Of a stretch of DNA of 64,000 bases, positions 33,694-46,086 are shown piece by piece. Positions within the stretch are counted from its first letter, which is position 1. Every line of letters starts with the position of its first letter. The DNA is taken from the NCBI RefSeq assembly GCF_019320115.1, contig NC_089597.1, forward strand, positions 122,847,485 to 122,911,484, read 5' to 3'. Source of the DNA: Miscanthus floridulus. Its lineage: Eukaryota > Streptophyta > Magnoliopsida > Poales > Poaceae. Made by a program: the position numbers and the translations under genes. Under the pieces are notes generated by a model. It did no database searches, was not told where the DNA came from, and saw nothing but the letters and a program-made list of their open reading frames with translations.

Positions 33694-36600
33694 TTACAGG
33701 CAGTACACCACCTCTTGGATGGTCGGCCTCAAGCCAGGATTGTGGTTGATGCACTTACAGGCTACTTCAAGCACATTCAGCATTTGGTCGTCATGTCCTC
33801 TTCCTCTGAGAGCAGGATCCAAGACCTCGATATCCTTTCCTTGGGACCTCATCTCCCTTACCCATTGGACAAGTTCCTTCGACTTGGTCAAAACCTGGAC
33901 GGGCCTCTTCCCTGTGAGCAGCTCAAGCAAGACCACTCCAAAACTATATATATCACCTCTCAGTGTGGCCACCCAGGCCTGGCCATACTCGGGAGGAATG
34001 TAACCCAGAGTACCTACCAGCTCTGTCGTGACATGTGTGTTGTAAGGAAGGATCAATCTTGCCAGGCCAAAATCAGCAACATAAGCATTGAATTCTCTGT
34101 CAAGTAAGATGTTGCTGGATTTGATGTCACGATGAACAATGTTAGGGTTGCAGGTGTTGTGGATATAAGAAAGGCCCCGACTTGCTCCTTGTGCAATCTT
34201 GAGCCTTATTGGCCAATCAAGAAATGAGTTGGCATTGTCCTTGTTGTGAAGCCAATCATCAAGACTCCCATTCTCCATGAAAGAATATATGAGGAGCCTC
34301 GTGTTTCCCTGGATACAATAACCCCATAGTGGCACAAGATTCTCATGTTGTGCCATAGAGAGTGCTTCAACCTCTGCTGTGAATTCTCTTTCCATCAGAC
34401 ACATTTCTCCATTGAGTTTCTTGATCGCAAGCTTGGATCCACAAGGTAGCTCAGCCTTATAGACTAGACCATTACCTCCACAACCAATAATGTTCTGCTG
34501 ATCAAAATTATTTGTGGCCTTCAAGATATCATTGAATGTGATATTGTTTGATTCTCCCTTTCCTCGAGGTACCATCACCAAAATGCTTCCCTTTATGTGC
34601 TCTGAAACAGAGTTGAATGAAGTTGCTTCAATGTCCCTGTTGTTGCTGCTCTTGTTTCTGTCAGCAGATTTTGTGCTTCTGATGAACAGAATAAGACGTC
34701 CCAGCAAGAAAAGCATGGCAAGCCCTCCAAAGAACACACCTAAGGCAAGCGCAAAGATGGTCTTCTTGTGCCTCCTTTTCATTGAGGCTGGAGGTTCTTC
34801 TACCGGGCCACAATGGACACTGAGCATAGGACCACATAGCTTGGAATTTCCAATGTAGCTAGAATTTGTAAAGGTATTAAACTGTCCTCCACTTGGAACT
34901 GGCCCTTCTAGGTCGTTGTTAGACACATTGAACCAAGAAAGGAAGTGAAGATTACTCAGTGCAGTTGGTAGTTCACCTGTGAGCTGGTTATTTGACAAGT
35001 CTAGAGTTTGCAGGTTGGTGAGGTTGCAAATTTGTTGTGGTATTTCTCCAGATAAGCTGTTGGTGCTAAAGTTGAGGACATTGAGCACTTTCAACTGACC
35101 AATCCCTTGGGGAATTATGCCTGACAAGCTATTGTTGCATAGATTCAATACATTGGGGAAAGCATTGAGCAAACGGTATTGACGTGATTGTGTCCAAAAT
35201 ACAGGTAACTCAAGGAACTTCATGTCCAACTTGATAGCATTCTTGTCAGATTGTAGCATTGGCATCTCCATCAATTCAGGTGGGATATCCCCTGTAAGCC
35301 TGTTGCTTGATATGTCCAGAAAGAAGAGGAGTTCCAGCCTGTTAATCCAGGATGGTATTGTTCCAGTAAGGTGATTGTATGATAGATCTAATATCTCCAA
35401 TTTTGTGAGTTTTGATAACCAAAGAGGGATTGTCCCAACCAATGGGCATGCATCTATGGTTAGGACCTGAAGATTCTGAAAACCATCAATTGCTGCATTC
35501 TGTGGTATGGTTTCACCTTTGAAGTTGCTTCCAATTAGCAAGGAGGTAAGGTTCTTGCATCTGTTGAGATTCTGAAGTGCATCTGTGATATCTGTAAATG
35601 AGTTATTGGTAACTGAAAGGAAGGAAAGGGATCTGAGATTGGCTATTCTTGGTGAGAACTGGCCTTGAAAATTGTTGTAAGCCAATCGCAAAGCAATTAG
35701 ATTGCTGCATGCATATATGCTTTCAGGAATTGTTCCACTGAATTTGTTCAGTGAAAAATCTGCAGTCCTCAGATCCATCTGGGTGAAGTTAACTCTGCTA
35801 AGATCTCCCACAAAACTATTGTTTCTGAGGGTGATATACTTGAGACTTCTGCAGTTACTTAGGGCCGATGGCAGCTCTCCGATCATCAGGTTGTTGTCTA
35901 AGTGGAGCTCCTCCAATCTTCCCAGCTGCCCAATAGAATCTGGCATCTCTCCTTCAAGCCCATTTGATCCAAGGTCAAGGAATATCAGATTACTGAGTTT
36001 GACTAGGCTGGAACCATCAAGTGCCCCTTGCAAATTATTGTTTGGAAAAGAGAGGTGCTCCAATGAGGGAGCATTGAACAGTTCATGGGGTAGACCTCCG
36101 GTAAGGTTGTTGCGGCCAGCCTTGAGTACTGTCAACTTGGAGCAATTGCCAAACTCTGGGGAAACAGTGCCACTGAAGTCATTTAAGAAAAGGTCAAGCA
36201 TGGCAAGTGATGGGGCGTTACTGCAAATAGAGGATGGCAATGGTCCTGTAAAGCTGTTGTTGCTTGCATTAAGAGCGACAAGATTGTTCATCACTTGCAG
36301 TGTTGTGGATGGTAACTGTCCTGTAAAGAGGTTACTTGAGATATTCAGTACCTTGAGAGGAAGGCCAGAAATTGGGGACTGACGCTCTTGCAGAGGACCA
36401 GATAGGCTGTTGAAGCTGACATCCAAGATGATGATGCTGCTGGAGAACACCAATTCTGCTGGCAGACTGCCGTAGAGTGAATTGCATGACAGGTTGAGGT
36501 GCAGCAGCCCTGTAAGATTGCTGAGAGATGGTGGGATCCTCCCTTTGAGGCCTTTAGAAGGCAGCAAGACTTCTGTGACCACGCCACCGTTGCCGCAGTT

Positions 36601-36873
36601 TACTCCTTCCCATTGGCAGCAGTCTGTGCCGTTGGCCCACGACATGTTGAGGCCGCCATTGCCCTCCTGGGAGAGACCATCTCGGAAGTCGATGAGGGAG
36701 CTCTTCTCTTGCTCTGTACAGGAGCTGGCGAGGGACGCACAAGAGAGGAGGAGGACCAAGGCAGTACCAAAGAAAGGCCCGGGTAATTTGGAGGCGCTAC
36801 TGCTGCTGCATAGCAAATTCAGCAACGGCATGATTCTCTCATGAAACGTCCTGCAGCTCGCAGAGACGCTCAT
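33694..36873 (-). CDS. LRR receptor-like kinase, PSKR/PSY1R type
   Basis: Plasma-membrane receptor kinase in one exon. Starts possible at 36873 (1059 aa) or 36831 (1045 aa, MPLLNLLC), the latter closer to the signal peptide GTALVLLLSCASLASS. Mature N-terminus CTEQEKSSLIDF with paired cysteines (DCCQWEGVNC), about 20 LRRs, and the island region (KFLELPVFWTQSRQYRLLN) seen in phytosulfokine and PSY1 receptors. One transmembrane helix (FALALGVFFGGLAMLFLLG). Kinase domain: P-loop IGCGGNGLVYKAE, AIKKL lysine, IVHRDIKSSNILLD, DFGLA and GTLGYIPPEYG, so an active RD kinase by motif. It ends at VVYCL, about ten residues short of related rice proteins as I recall them. The ligand is unknown; the tyrosine-sulfated peptide class is inferred from the family. 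Confidence 0.93.
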   Translation of the reverse strand: MSVSASCRTFHERIMPLLNLLCSSSSASKLPGPFFGTALVLLLSCASLASSCTEQEKSSLIDFRDGLSQEGNGGLNMSWANGTDCCQWEGVNCGNGGVVTEVLLPSKGLKGRIPPSLSNLTGLLHLNLSCNSLYGSLPAELVFSSSIIILDVSFNSLSGPLQERQSPISGLPLKVLNISSNLFTGQLPSTTLQVMNNLVALNASNNSFTGPLPSSICSNAPSLAMLDLFLNDFSGTVSPEFGNCSKLTVLKAGRNNLTGGLPHELFNAPSLEHLSFPNNNLQGALDGSSLVKLSNLIFLDLGSNGLEGEMPDSIGQLGRLEELHLDNNLMIGELPSALSNCRSLKYITLRNNSFVGDLSRVNFTQMDLRTADFSLNKFSGTIPESIYACSNLIALRLAYNNFQGQFSPRIANLRSLSFLSVTNNSFTDITDALQNLNRCKNLTSLLIGSNFKGETIPQNAAIDGFQNLQVLTIDACPLVGTIPLWLSKLTKLEILDLSYNHLTGTIPSWINRLELLFFLDISSNRLTGDIPPELMEMPMLQSDKNAIKLDMKFLELPVFWTQSRQYRLLNAFPNVLNLCNNSLSGIIPQGIGQLKVLNVLNFSTNSLSGEIPQQICNLTNLQTLDLSNNQLTGELPTALSNLHFLSWFNVSNNDLEGPVPSGGQFNTFTNSSYIGNSKLCGPMLSVHCGPVEEPPASMKRRHKKTIFALALGVFFGGLAMLFLLGRLILFIRSTKSADRNKSSNNRDIEATSFNSVSEHIKGSILVMVPRGKGESNNITFNDILKATNNFDQQNIIGCGGNGLVYKAELPCGSKLAIKKLNGEMCLMEREFTAEVEALSMAQHENLVPLWGYCIQGNTRLLIYSFMENGSLDDWLHNKDNANSFLDWPIRLKIAQGASRGLSYIHNTCNPNIVHRDIKSSNILLDREFNAYVADFGLARLILPYNTHVTTELVGTLGYIPPEYGQAWVATLRGDIYSFGVVLLELLTGKRPVQVLTKSKELVQWVREMRSQGKDIEVLDPALRGRGHDDQMLNVLEVACKCINHNPGLRPTIQEVVYCL

Positions 36874-37029
36874 TTTGGATTTTGGGCTCTGACTAGCTAA
36901 AGAACCAGAGGTTCTTTCTACGACAGCATGGGGGAAGAAGAAGCAGCTGCATGCTCTTTCTGGTGGTGTTGAACTTTCCTCGTCTTGTTCCCCGAGGAAG
37001 AATGGCAAAGGTATATGATGCAGAAACAT

Positions 37030-40000
37030 CCAAGTCAGTTACTTACACGTTTGCCACCACCAATTTTTTTCTTCTTCAATACAGACTCCAGAGAGGGAAG
37101 GAAAAAAAAAATCGGAAATACTTTTCTTGCCCAGTTCACTTGTTTGACGTTTTGCTTGGGTTGCTACAACTCTACGTGCAAAAGTCCAACTTCCCTGTAC
37201 GAAGCCTTAGTTGTTATCCTTCTCTAGGGTCGTCATCAAACTTTGGAAGTTGCCACAGAATATTTCTTTTGGAGCCCAGGTTGGTATTGAATATTGCACC
37301 ATGCTAAGATAATTTATTGCTGCATATATTCATGCATATCTTCTGAATCTTTTATGCGACTCTTAAGTCTTAACTGATAAGAAACCAAACCATGTTTTTT
37401 TTCATCACCAACCTAATGTCAAATGAAAGTTTCTGCTTCATTTATTGTAATGTTACTATATTACTCCTACATGGCTACATGTAAACCTTGAGAAGAAATC
37501 GCTTGACCGTCGAAAACTGTAACCTATGACAGTTAAAATTCAGGGTATTTTTTTTACATACAAAAATAAAAAGAGAGACACTGATCAGTTTCTTTGCATG
37601 TTCATTCAGTGTTCTCCTGACAGTTGTAAACCCTTTTTCCGGATCCATTTTGCAGAACTGGAAAAAGGCGAAAGCAACAGCCGATGAGGCGCCGAAGATT
37701 CGCGTTTCCAATGGGCACTTCTGGAGGAAGTGGCAGGTGCATCGAAGAGCACTACACGCTTATCTTGATAATATATATCTTCCAGCCTCATCTTGCATCG
37801 CACATATATAAATATACAATCGATAATAATCTTAGAAAGGCTATCATTAACGTCGTGGTCAATGTGTGCGCGGTCTGTGGCTGATTGAGCAGCAAGTGGA
37901 TGGAGGTGGTCGTCAGGATAATGGCGCTGCCGGGGCCGGCCGGGGTGGGTGGCCACGGCTTGTGCCCGGCCGGGCCGTTTACTTTTGGTGGTCCGTAGGC
38001 GCGTCGGGTGATGTGTACGTCTGCGAAAGAAATGCGTCTCTGCTTTTGCCTTGACCCTACGGCATAGTATATCTGTCTAGAAAGGAATACAATTTTGTAT
38101 GTGATCAAACTTATACTATTTTAAATTTAACTAAATTTATGAAAATTAGTATCAATATATATGGATTCAAGTAAGTATGCCATGGAAATATAGTTCACGA
38201 CGAATCTAATAATATATTTATTTGTTATGATAATTATTAGTATCTTTTTTTATATAAATCTAATAAATTTGACCTAGCAGTGTTCTAGAGATACAATCTT
38301 TTTGGTACAAAGTGAGTACGACTCTAAGAAGGTGACCTATGCATCTATATGGGCTACGGATGGATGGATGGATCAGGACAAAATTATTGGGAGGTAACGT
38401 GGGACAGGACATGGTCAGATGGGCAAGCCAGGTCGCCGTGAGATGTGCATAGATTTTTATTCTTTTTTTTTCTCTTGTCAATTCAAAGTATTCTATCTAT
38501 ACTGTATGCCTAGAGTTGTAGGACGTGCTGGGGGATTACAGGATTGCTAATCACTCCATGTGGCTTTGGCTGCCAACGGAATAATTCCTGCGATAATCCT
38601 GACGGATCGGTCGATGATATGCTTGAGATTAAACATGATCTGCAGAAGTGCTAGACCATTAAGCCATGGGCAACGACTTATTGCAGAATCATAAACACAG
38701 GTTCTTTTTTTTCAGTGCAAGTGCCATGCATGCAAAACACGTGTGCTACAGCGCTAGACTAGTAGACTGCCTCGCAAAAAGGGAAAAAAGGTGCACATAA
38801 GACTGGTAGACTGCCTAGCAGAGGCGTACATGGTTTGCATACACGTTTGCAACTCGAAGACCAACCGTATATATGTACATGGAAATAATACAAGAGGACA
38901 AAGAAAAAATCGCCGGCGTGTAGACCGGGTCTTTGGAAGGGACAGGCGGATGAGTATCTCACGTTGCTTCCTGCCTTCACACTACGACACCGGACGAACG
39001 TGGACAGAAAATCAGGTGGGCTGCATCAAATGTTCGAGTCTCGCTTGATTGGTGGAGCTCCTTGAATTTGAGTTCTCGACCTGGCGACGGTATTTCCGAT
39101 TAGTTACCCTTTTGGTTTCGGACAATATGTTCATTAACAACGTGACGTTTGTGATGACTTTACAAATTTTATGTTTTTTTTATGATTACACGGTACAAAG
39201 TTGTTTGTAGTTGAACATTTACATTTCACCTGCGTGTATGTGTTTATATACAGAGGCAATTATGCAAATGTATACTTCGTATATGTATGTGAACGTGTTT
39301 TATAAAAAAAGATATATAGTATATGACAAGGTATAGGCAATTGGATGAAAGTTGAGGGGTTTAGGTGCTGCATGGCGCTATGGGTGCGTCCAGACGCTGA
39401 CGGCTAGCTGTTCTTGTCGTTGCCTTGGGAGTGCCAATTATTTTAGTAACGTGTCCCTCTCGCGTTGCGTACGCTGGGAGCGTACAGGTAGAGAAGACGA
39501 GACGAAGGAGAAGAGTTGACATGCCCAGCCGGAGGTTTGGTTGGATTGGATTGGATCACATCAGCAGCCGTCTCTGTCCTGATGGACGGCTCTGCGCGTG
39601 CGTGCGTGCATCCGTGCAGTGCGGCGCAGTGGGTGGATTACCAGTAGGCAAGGCGATGAGTGATGAGTAATGAGTGCTCCGCCGTATCATGCAAGCACCA
39701 AGAGTTGCCGGGTGAATGGTTTGCCCACACGGCCACACCACACACTTGTGATTCGATGGAGATGGGTTATGATGCTTAATATTAGTGCAAATTCGACTTT
39801 TTTGTGGGCACTAAACTTAAACAAACCATTTATAATCAGCATGGGAATGCGGTCAAGATCTTTCATCATTCTTTGCCACCGAGCATACAGGGCTCGTGTG
39901 CCTTAGTGCGTGGAGAAGCTCAAGTCGCCTAGTCTAGGCAAGGCGTTGGATTTCGAGCGTCCGAAGCTGGATGGGTTGCCTAAACAGAGCTGACTAAGCC

Positions 40001-40156
40001 AGTCCTACTAGCATTAGCAAACTCGCCCATATTTTGCACACAGAAAACATTCATTTCTGTACACAGCACACCTTTCCTGTGGCACTGAGCATAGCTTATG
40101 ACTAAGGGGAGCTAGTGTTTTTGTTAGGTGGTATGTTCCCCTCACGAGAACGTCAT
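37030..40156. other. Intergenic, no gene recognised
   Basis: Mixed AT-rich sequence. 38095-38290 (ACTATTTTAAATTTAACTAA, CTAATAAATTTGACCTAGCA) resembles the inside of a Stowaway-type MITE, but the ends are not clear. Nothing else could be supported on either strand. Confidence 0.4.
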
Positions 40157-40263
40157 GTTCGCTTGGCTTATAAGTCGCATTTTTTCAGCCAACAAACAGT
40201 ATTTTCCTCTCATAACAAATCAACCAGCAGTACTTTCAGCCATAGTTTATCAGCTAAGCGAAC
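40157..40263. mobile_element. Short MITE with GTTCGCTTGGCTTATAA ends
   Basis: Left end GTTCGCTTGGCTTATAAG and right end TTATCAGCTAAGCGAAC are imperfect inverted repeats; length about 107 bp. A partial relative lies at 40878-40957 (CAGCGAACGAATAGTATTTT...). The target duplication is not clear. Confidence 0.65.
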
Positions 40264-41280
40264 GGGGTGGCCCATCACCCAAAACGCCCTACTGTTTATA
40301 CCACGGAAACCCATTTGGTCAACTAACTGTACTTCCGGCAGAAGCTTGACACAGTTCATCCACCACGCGAAAACACATGCCGTGCAGTTTCGCTAGTTTA
40401 ATTTCACATGCCCAAGTCTCCATCGTGTGTGTAAAGTCAGAAACGTGCTTGGTCGTCCCCGTCATATGTATGCTAGCTTTCATTCCTTGCATTGTCAACA
40501 TCTTGGGCGAGAATGGTTTGTTTTTTTCGGTTGGCACTTGGCATTAGGTGAGGTGTTTTTGACAAGGGCTTAATTGATTACTACTCCGTACTGATCTAGT
40601 AATTGAACTGGTCACTTTCCCTTGACTTTGCACCATTTTAAATCGCATGCAATGTAATTAGCACAGTTTTTTCTTTCACACAAAGCAGTGAGCTTGGAGT
40701 CAGATTTTTCTAAATAGAAAAATAAGTGTCCTAACCTTTATTTCCACCAGTTTATGCAGTATGAACTTCTCCGATGATACGCCAGATCTTGCCATGTAGT
40801 ACCGCGCGCTTTACCTGCACCAATCTGCATAGACCAGAATCGAATGCTTAGATGATGCCCTGTTGTGCAACACTACTTCAGCGAACGAATAGTATTTTTC
40901 TCTCACAAGAAATCAGTATAATCATCAGCATAAGTCAAATTTCAGCGAAACGACGTTCTTTCGAAGATGAGTCGTTATCTTTTCTGTTGTCGATTTTGTA
41001 CGACTAGACTTACAAGGATCATGTAGTACCACTTCTCTACTTATAAATACAAGACAGTAATGGATCTTTCGGAAAAAGTATCGCTTTATACCACACCAAA
41101 GCATGATTGTACAAGTGACTAAACGTTCATACATTCAAACAATGTAAAATTTTATTTGAACCTCCGATTAGCTGCATTGGCTAGCTGCTGCTACACGGCT
41201 GCCAGTGCAACTGAGCACTCCCCAAGTCTCCACACTAAAATGAAAGATGAAGGATCTAACAGGAACTTAGCCCCCTACCC
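40264..41280. other. Intergenic, only a MITE remnant
   Basis: Contains the 40878-40957 remnant noted with the neighbouring MITE. No gene, RNA or other repeat could be supported. Confidence 0.4.
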
Positions 41281-41570
41281 TGTTGGAAGGTGATCTCGGC
41301 TAATCCGAGATTAATCACGAGATTAACTAAGAAGCTTAGTTTTGGTCCTCCAGTTAGCTACCTATCCAACTACATAAGTCTTGCCACGATCGGAGGCAAC
41401 CCTAAGGTCACTTTGGGGACGGCCCCCCTGTCCTACAGCGCTATATAATAAAGGGTGATGTCTAGGCTAAACCTATCGACACTTTTATTCCCCAAACCGA
41501 TCACTGAGGGCGCTTGAGAGCTCAAGAAGGTCCGGCTCCGTCCAGGTCAACCTAGTGGCATTCGGAAGTA
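41281..41570 (+). mobile_element. LTR-like fragment
   Basis: Starts TGTTGGAAGG after ACCC and has a TATA-like GCTATATAATAAAG (about 41440) followed by TTTTATTCCCCAAACCGATC, a layout typical of grass LTRs. The right end (about 41560) and target duplication are unclear. The family was not identified. Confidence 0.45.
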
Positions 41571-41850
41571 GTTGTTTTTTTAATGAAACCCTAAGTAGTT
41601 GTTGTTCTAGCTTAAATTGAAATAACGGAGCTATTTTCAAGCTAATGCTAAGCAATTTAGCGGCACTAAAACACGATTTAGCGGCAGTAGCTCACCTAGT
41701 GGGAAAAAAGTAATAGTTTAGCATGGGGGCCAAGGGGGATTAAGCCCCCCTCCCACTTGAGCAATGTGGAGAGTGGGAAGTAGGAGGGGAGGGGGAAGGG
41801 GTTCGACCAATATTGATGTAATTTCTTACAACAAGTTAAGTATGCGATAT

Positions 41851-41953
<103 letters not shown>

Positions 41954-41987
41954 TATGTATGGAATATATATACATATAATAAAATAA

Positions 41988-44611
41988 GGGGCTCTTGCGT
42001 TTGTATCCTTGTTTTGTATCGAAATTGTGATTTTACCCCTATTTTTTTGACTTTGTGAATTTACCCCTACTGTGCCATTCACGAAGCACCAGTTTGCCCC
42101 TGCTCCGTCATCCACCCCTAACGGTGTTAAATTTTGTACAAAAGGACATGAATGCCCATGCGATTTTGTCCCTATTTGTTATGCCTAATTGTGATTTTAC
42201 CCTGATTTTAAATTAGACTTTTTTATTGTATGCTGACAATTGATTAAATTTGGTCAAACATATTTGGCACAACTTGCAATTATTTGAACTCAGATTTAAT
42301 ATTGATAAATATTCAAAATTTTGGGACCAAAAGGTTCATAATGCTGGGATAGGAGATTACATAAGATGCTACAGAGATCGATTCATATTCATATGTAGAC
42401 AGTGCACTAGACTCCGCCGTGTTTCCGTGTGTCCAGCGTCGCATAGCCCTGGACGCTGTCGCCTTCTCCCGTGCTCAGCATGTAGGCGCGTGAAGACTGA
42501 CTAGAGATGAAAACTCCAGTACTTGCTTCTTCTGAACAATCTGGGTGCTTTGTTTCTTCTGAACAATATGGTAAGCACAGATCAGCATGAAAACTCCAGT
42601 ACTTGTTTGAATTCGAGTTGAAATGTTTGGCAGCATCAATGCTCACCTGTTTCTTGCCGCAGGTCGGCTTGTCTCGTCCCTTGCCATGGGTGTGTTTGTC
42701 CATTTGCTGCATTGTATTGCAAACATACAGAGCAGCGACCTGGCTGTTGAAACTTGAAAATGCTGGGCGTCTAGAAGCTGATGAACTTACCGTCACTCCT
42801 CTATTCGAATCCTTGAGTACTGCCATGGAGTTATTCTCAGTGACTGGCTGCCTTTTCTCTGGGATTGGTAGTAACTAATCCTGCAGTACAATGAGAATCT
42901 GAGGGTGTAGAAACTCACATCGGTCCTTAGCCTGAATGGCTAGGATTGGTAGTTTTCTTGAGCTTTCCTGCTTGCTCTTGATGCACTTTGCTCTGCAATT
43001 TAGCCACCTGCATTTGATCCACAACAGCATGGCAGGTTGTTCACACCCGAACTGCAGGAAAAAAGCTCCATTTCTTTTTCAGTACCATCAGTTCACAGTC
43101 ATAGTTACCTTCAGAGCAACATTCTCCTTCAGAGGAACATTCTCATTGTTCTCCAACTGTCTGTTTTTACTTTCAGAATGTGAACTGTCCAATGCTTCTT
43201 CAGTCGGAGCACTCGACAGATTCTCCTTATTGTCATCGGAATTGTCAGATCGCGATGTATCCACCTCAATTCTCAATTCCTGCAGCACCACCTTCCTTTC
43301 CTGATCGGAGCTAGCAGTTTCTACGAGTGAGTTCTCGTCTGCAACAGTGCTGCTGCAACCATTTCGGTTCTTTCTATCAGATTCGGCATTAGCACACTTC
43401 ACTGAGCATACTAAAATTTTCTTCTTGGCATTCATCTTGGATTCCTGCCCCCGCTTCTCGCTCTTGGCCACCGTCGTCTCCTCGCCCTTCTTGGCAGCCT
43501 TCGGATTCTTCTGCTGATTCATGTACCTGCTCGGCACCTCCCGGCACGCCAAGTTCAGCTTCCTCGGCTTGGAACAGGCCTCGGACACCGTCTCCTTGCC
43601 CTTGTCTGCCGCCGGCGTCTTGACCGGCTCCTTCTTTGGCGTGCTCGTGAACAGAGCCTTGACGACCGTCCCCTTCCTGGCCGCAGCCGCGGACGGCTCC
43701 TTCTGGTGCTTCACGCTGTGGAACAGCTCCGGCCTCGGCCGGACGGCCTTGCTCCGCGGCGTCGTCAGTGCCTTCTTCCTCTCGCTGGGACATTCGACCC
43801 TCGCAGCCTTGGTACGGATTGGGATGCTCGCAGGGCACAGATCCGCTGGACCCTTGGCTTGGGCTTCGCCGGTGCCTTCTCCGCGGCCTCCGTCTCCGCG
43901 CTCAGCCTCGCGAACCGAGCCCTCGGAGGCTTCGGCGGCGCAGAGTGCGGGCATTTCAGCATCGAGCTGTAACAAAATTAGAACCCGGGATATAAATCAG
44001 AGTCTAGGCACAGGAGCCGCCCGCTCCGCCCGCCCTGATGCCGCTCCGCCCGCCCCTGCAGCCACGAAGCCGGGCACCCCAGAGGAAGAAGATGACCCAC
44101 GGCCGGGCGCCGCCGAGACCTGCGGGCGGATGCCGAGACCTGCAGGCGGACGTCGCCGGTGAGCCGCGGCAGGGCGTGCGCATGCCGACCCGCGGGCGGC
44201 CGCCGCGCCTAGAGGAAGGCCGCGCCCGCACCTTGGAGCCGCGACCGGGAGGTAGCCCCGCGCCCTGGAAGCATCCCCTCCCTGCGCCCGAACCTGGAGT
44301 CGTGGCCTCCCCTCCCCTTGGTGCTTCTGCAGCCGCCGCCGCTGGAAAAGCCGCGCTCAAGCCGATGTGAGCGACGCCGCCTGCGTTTGGGAAGATGAGA
44401 TAAGGATAAGGGGCACTATGGTCATATGGCCTTTGTTTTTCTGATTTAGAATTTTTTTAATTCGTTTAATCCATGTCCATCTGACGGGCGTTAAAAGCAG
44501 GGGCAAACGGACCATTCAGTTCAAAATAACAAGGGTAAAAACACAAAGTTGAAAAAGAAAGGGCAAAATTACAATTAGCTTATTGGACAGGGGTAAGAAC
44601 ACCATTCTCCC
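41988..44611 (-). mobile_element. Pack-MULE (Mutator-like) carrying gene fragments
   Basis: Perfect 9-bp target duplication ATAAAATAA at 41979-41987 and 44612-44620. The ends are long diverged inverted repeats: about 41988-42125 (GGGGCTCTTGCG..., TTGTGATTTTACCCCTA, CAGTTTGCCCCTGCT), with their reverse complement at about 44480-44611. Both start with GGG. No transposase is encoded. The inside holds exons and introns of an ordinary gene (42790-43968) and a GC-rich segment (44000-44370). A 9-bp duplication with long inverted ends defines a Mutator-superfamily insertion. Confidence 0.88.
42790..43968 (-). pseudogene. Captured host gene fragment in Pack-MULE, family unknown
   Basis: Main exon 43968-43109 is bounded by TTACAG and GTAACT and is open throughout (about 287 codons). 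It is Lys/Arg/Ala-rich with acidic C-terminal parts: KALFTSTPKKEP, KLNLACREVPSRYMNQQK and SSAPTEEALDSSHSESKN. A short exon at about 43006-42950 can encode VAKLQSKVHQEQAGKLK (coiled-coil-like), and another lies at about 42886-42790 with donor GTAAGT. Introns are kept, so capture was at the DNA level. A basic, disordered nuclear or microtubule-type protein is possible; I could not name the parent gene. Transcription from the right-hand inverted repeat is possible but not shown. Confidence 0.55.
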
Positions 44612-44620
44612 ATAAAATAA

Positions 44621-45455
44621 TCATTCTAAAATCACTCATTTTCCTTTTCCAAACAAACACATGTTAAACTATTTTGTCTCCCCAAATTACTCCACACAAC
44701 CAATTTACCTCTTTGCATCCTATACAACATTAAGTGCGTGATTGGTTTGCTAGATATAGAGGAGCTTGGGCCATGAGGTGCAGGATTGATTAGTTGTATG
44801 CTTGTTTGAGCCCTAGTCCGACTGATGCAAAAGTACTGCTCCAGCCTGGCTGCGCAGAAACATAGTTCAATCTCGTTTCCGGTGAGCCTGGCTCGCGCAG
44901 CGCAAGCGTGGCCGTCCAGCTGTTGAGTTCCTTTGCGCTTTCAACTGAAAAGCTGCTCCATTCAGGCATCCAAACAATAGCTTTGTCTGTAATGTCCCCG
45001 TCGATTTGACATACCAAACAACTAGCTCTTGTACCATCTACGCCTGGTTCCTGCGGGCCTGGTTGGCAAGTGCAAACCTGGCTCACCGGTTAATTAATCT
45101 GGCACGTCACGAAGCAGCTGACCTCCAATTGCTGATTCCATCTCCTACCAACTCCTTGAAACTGTTGCCTCGTTGCTACCTCAGCTCTCGTCAGGCGTCG
45201 GTAACATGTTCGTTGTTCAGACTTTGATTGCAATGGTTCTTTTTTTTTAATGATTGTAATAGTTTTTGCCATTGATCCTGAGCCTGAATTCCGAGTCGTC
45301 CGTCGCGTTCAACGGCATGCAGCAAGGCGAGTCAGACTCAGACAGTCAGACAGGGGCAAGTAAGCCGGCCGGCCATATCAGATGTGCAGGCGTATCCCTG
45401 CAATATCCAGGACCGGTTCTTCTGGGGCCTGCTTCTTGTCCTTGTCCAAGGTGAA
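44621..45455. other. Intergenic, no gene recognised
   Basis: Short open frames only; no motif, repeat or RNA that I can support. Confidence 0.4.
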
Positions 45456-46086
45456 GGTTCAGGTTCAGGGTTCAGCAAGATGGAGATACAGTTCCTCCTG
45501 CAAGATTTCTCCATGCTGACTGCCTTTTTCCAACGAGCACGAAGGGGATTGACATGCCTTCTTGTTCTTGACAAGTTCGTTGGGCTGCCGGATCCAGCTG
45601 TCGACCATGATCGGTCAATTTAAGGGGCTCCGCGTAGGTGTGTGTTGATTTTGTGAGAACAGAACGCCCGGCCATGTCTTTTCTGGAACGAAAAAGGTGA
45701 GACTTGATGGCCATGGAGAAATGGCTCAAAAAATCGGCATTGGATGGTGATTTGGATTTTTGGAGGGCCGTTTGGAAGGATTTGGTGGACCATTCTAGGA
45801 AATGTCTGACAAGTTGACGAGCGTGGGTTTTTCTTGCTTTTTTCTCTGAAGTCCTCGATGCAAGTTCACCAACCAAAATTCAGGGAACGAAATGAAGGTC
45901 TAAAACCAAAATTCCAAAGCTAAGGTTCGAGGGAGAGGGACTTGACAGGCCCACTAACAATTCACTTGGAGCGGAGGCCTGTGAGGTCATCTTCAGGCCC
46001 GATCTTAACGTGGCCCACTAACAATTCACTTGGAGCTGTCGCCAAATTGAAGCTGGACTTTCGGCGTGAACAGTTTGTGCCCATTA

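Noticed and set aside
33473..34107. Plus-strand open frames over the receptor kinase
   Set aside because: Antisense shadows of the kinase domain.
3174..36873. CLE-like peptide and nearby PSY1R-type kinase as a ligand-receptor pair
   Set aside because: Distance is over 20 kb with many insertions, and PSKR/PSY1R-class receptors are known for sulfated peptides, not CLE. Nothing in the sequence links them.
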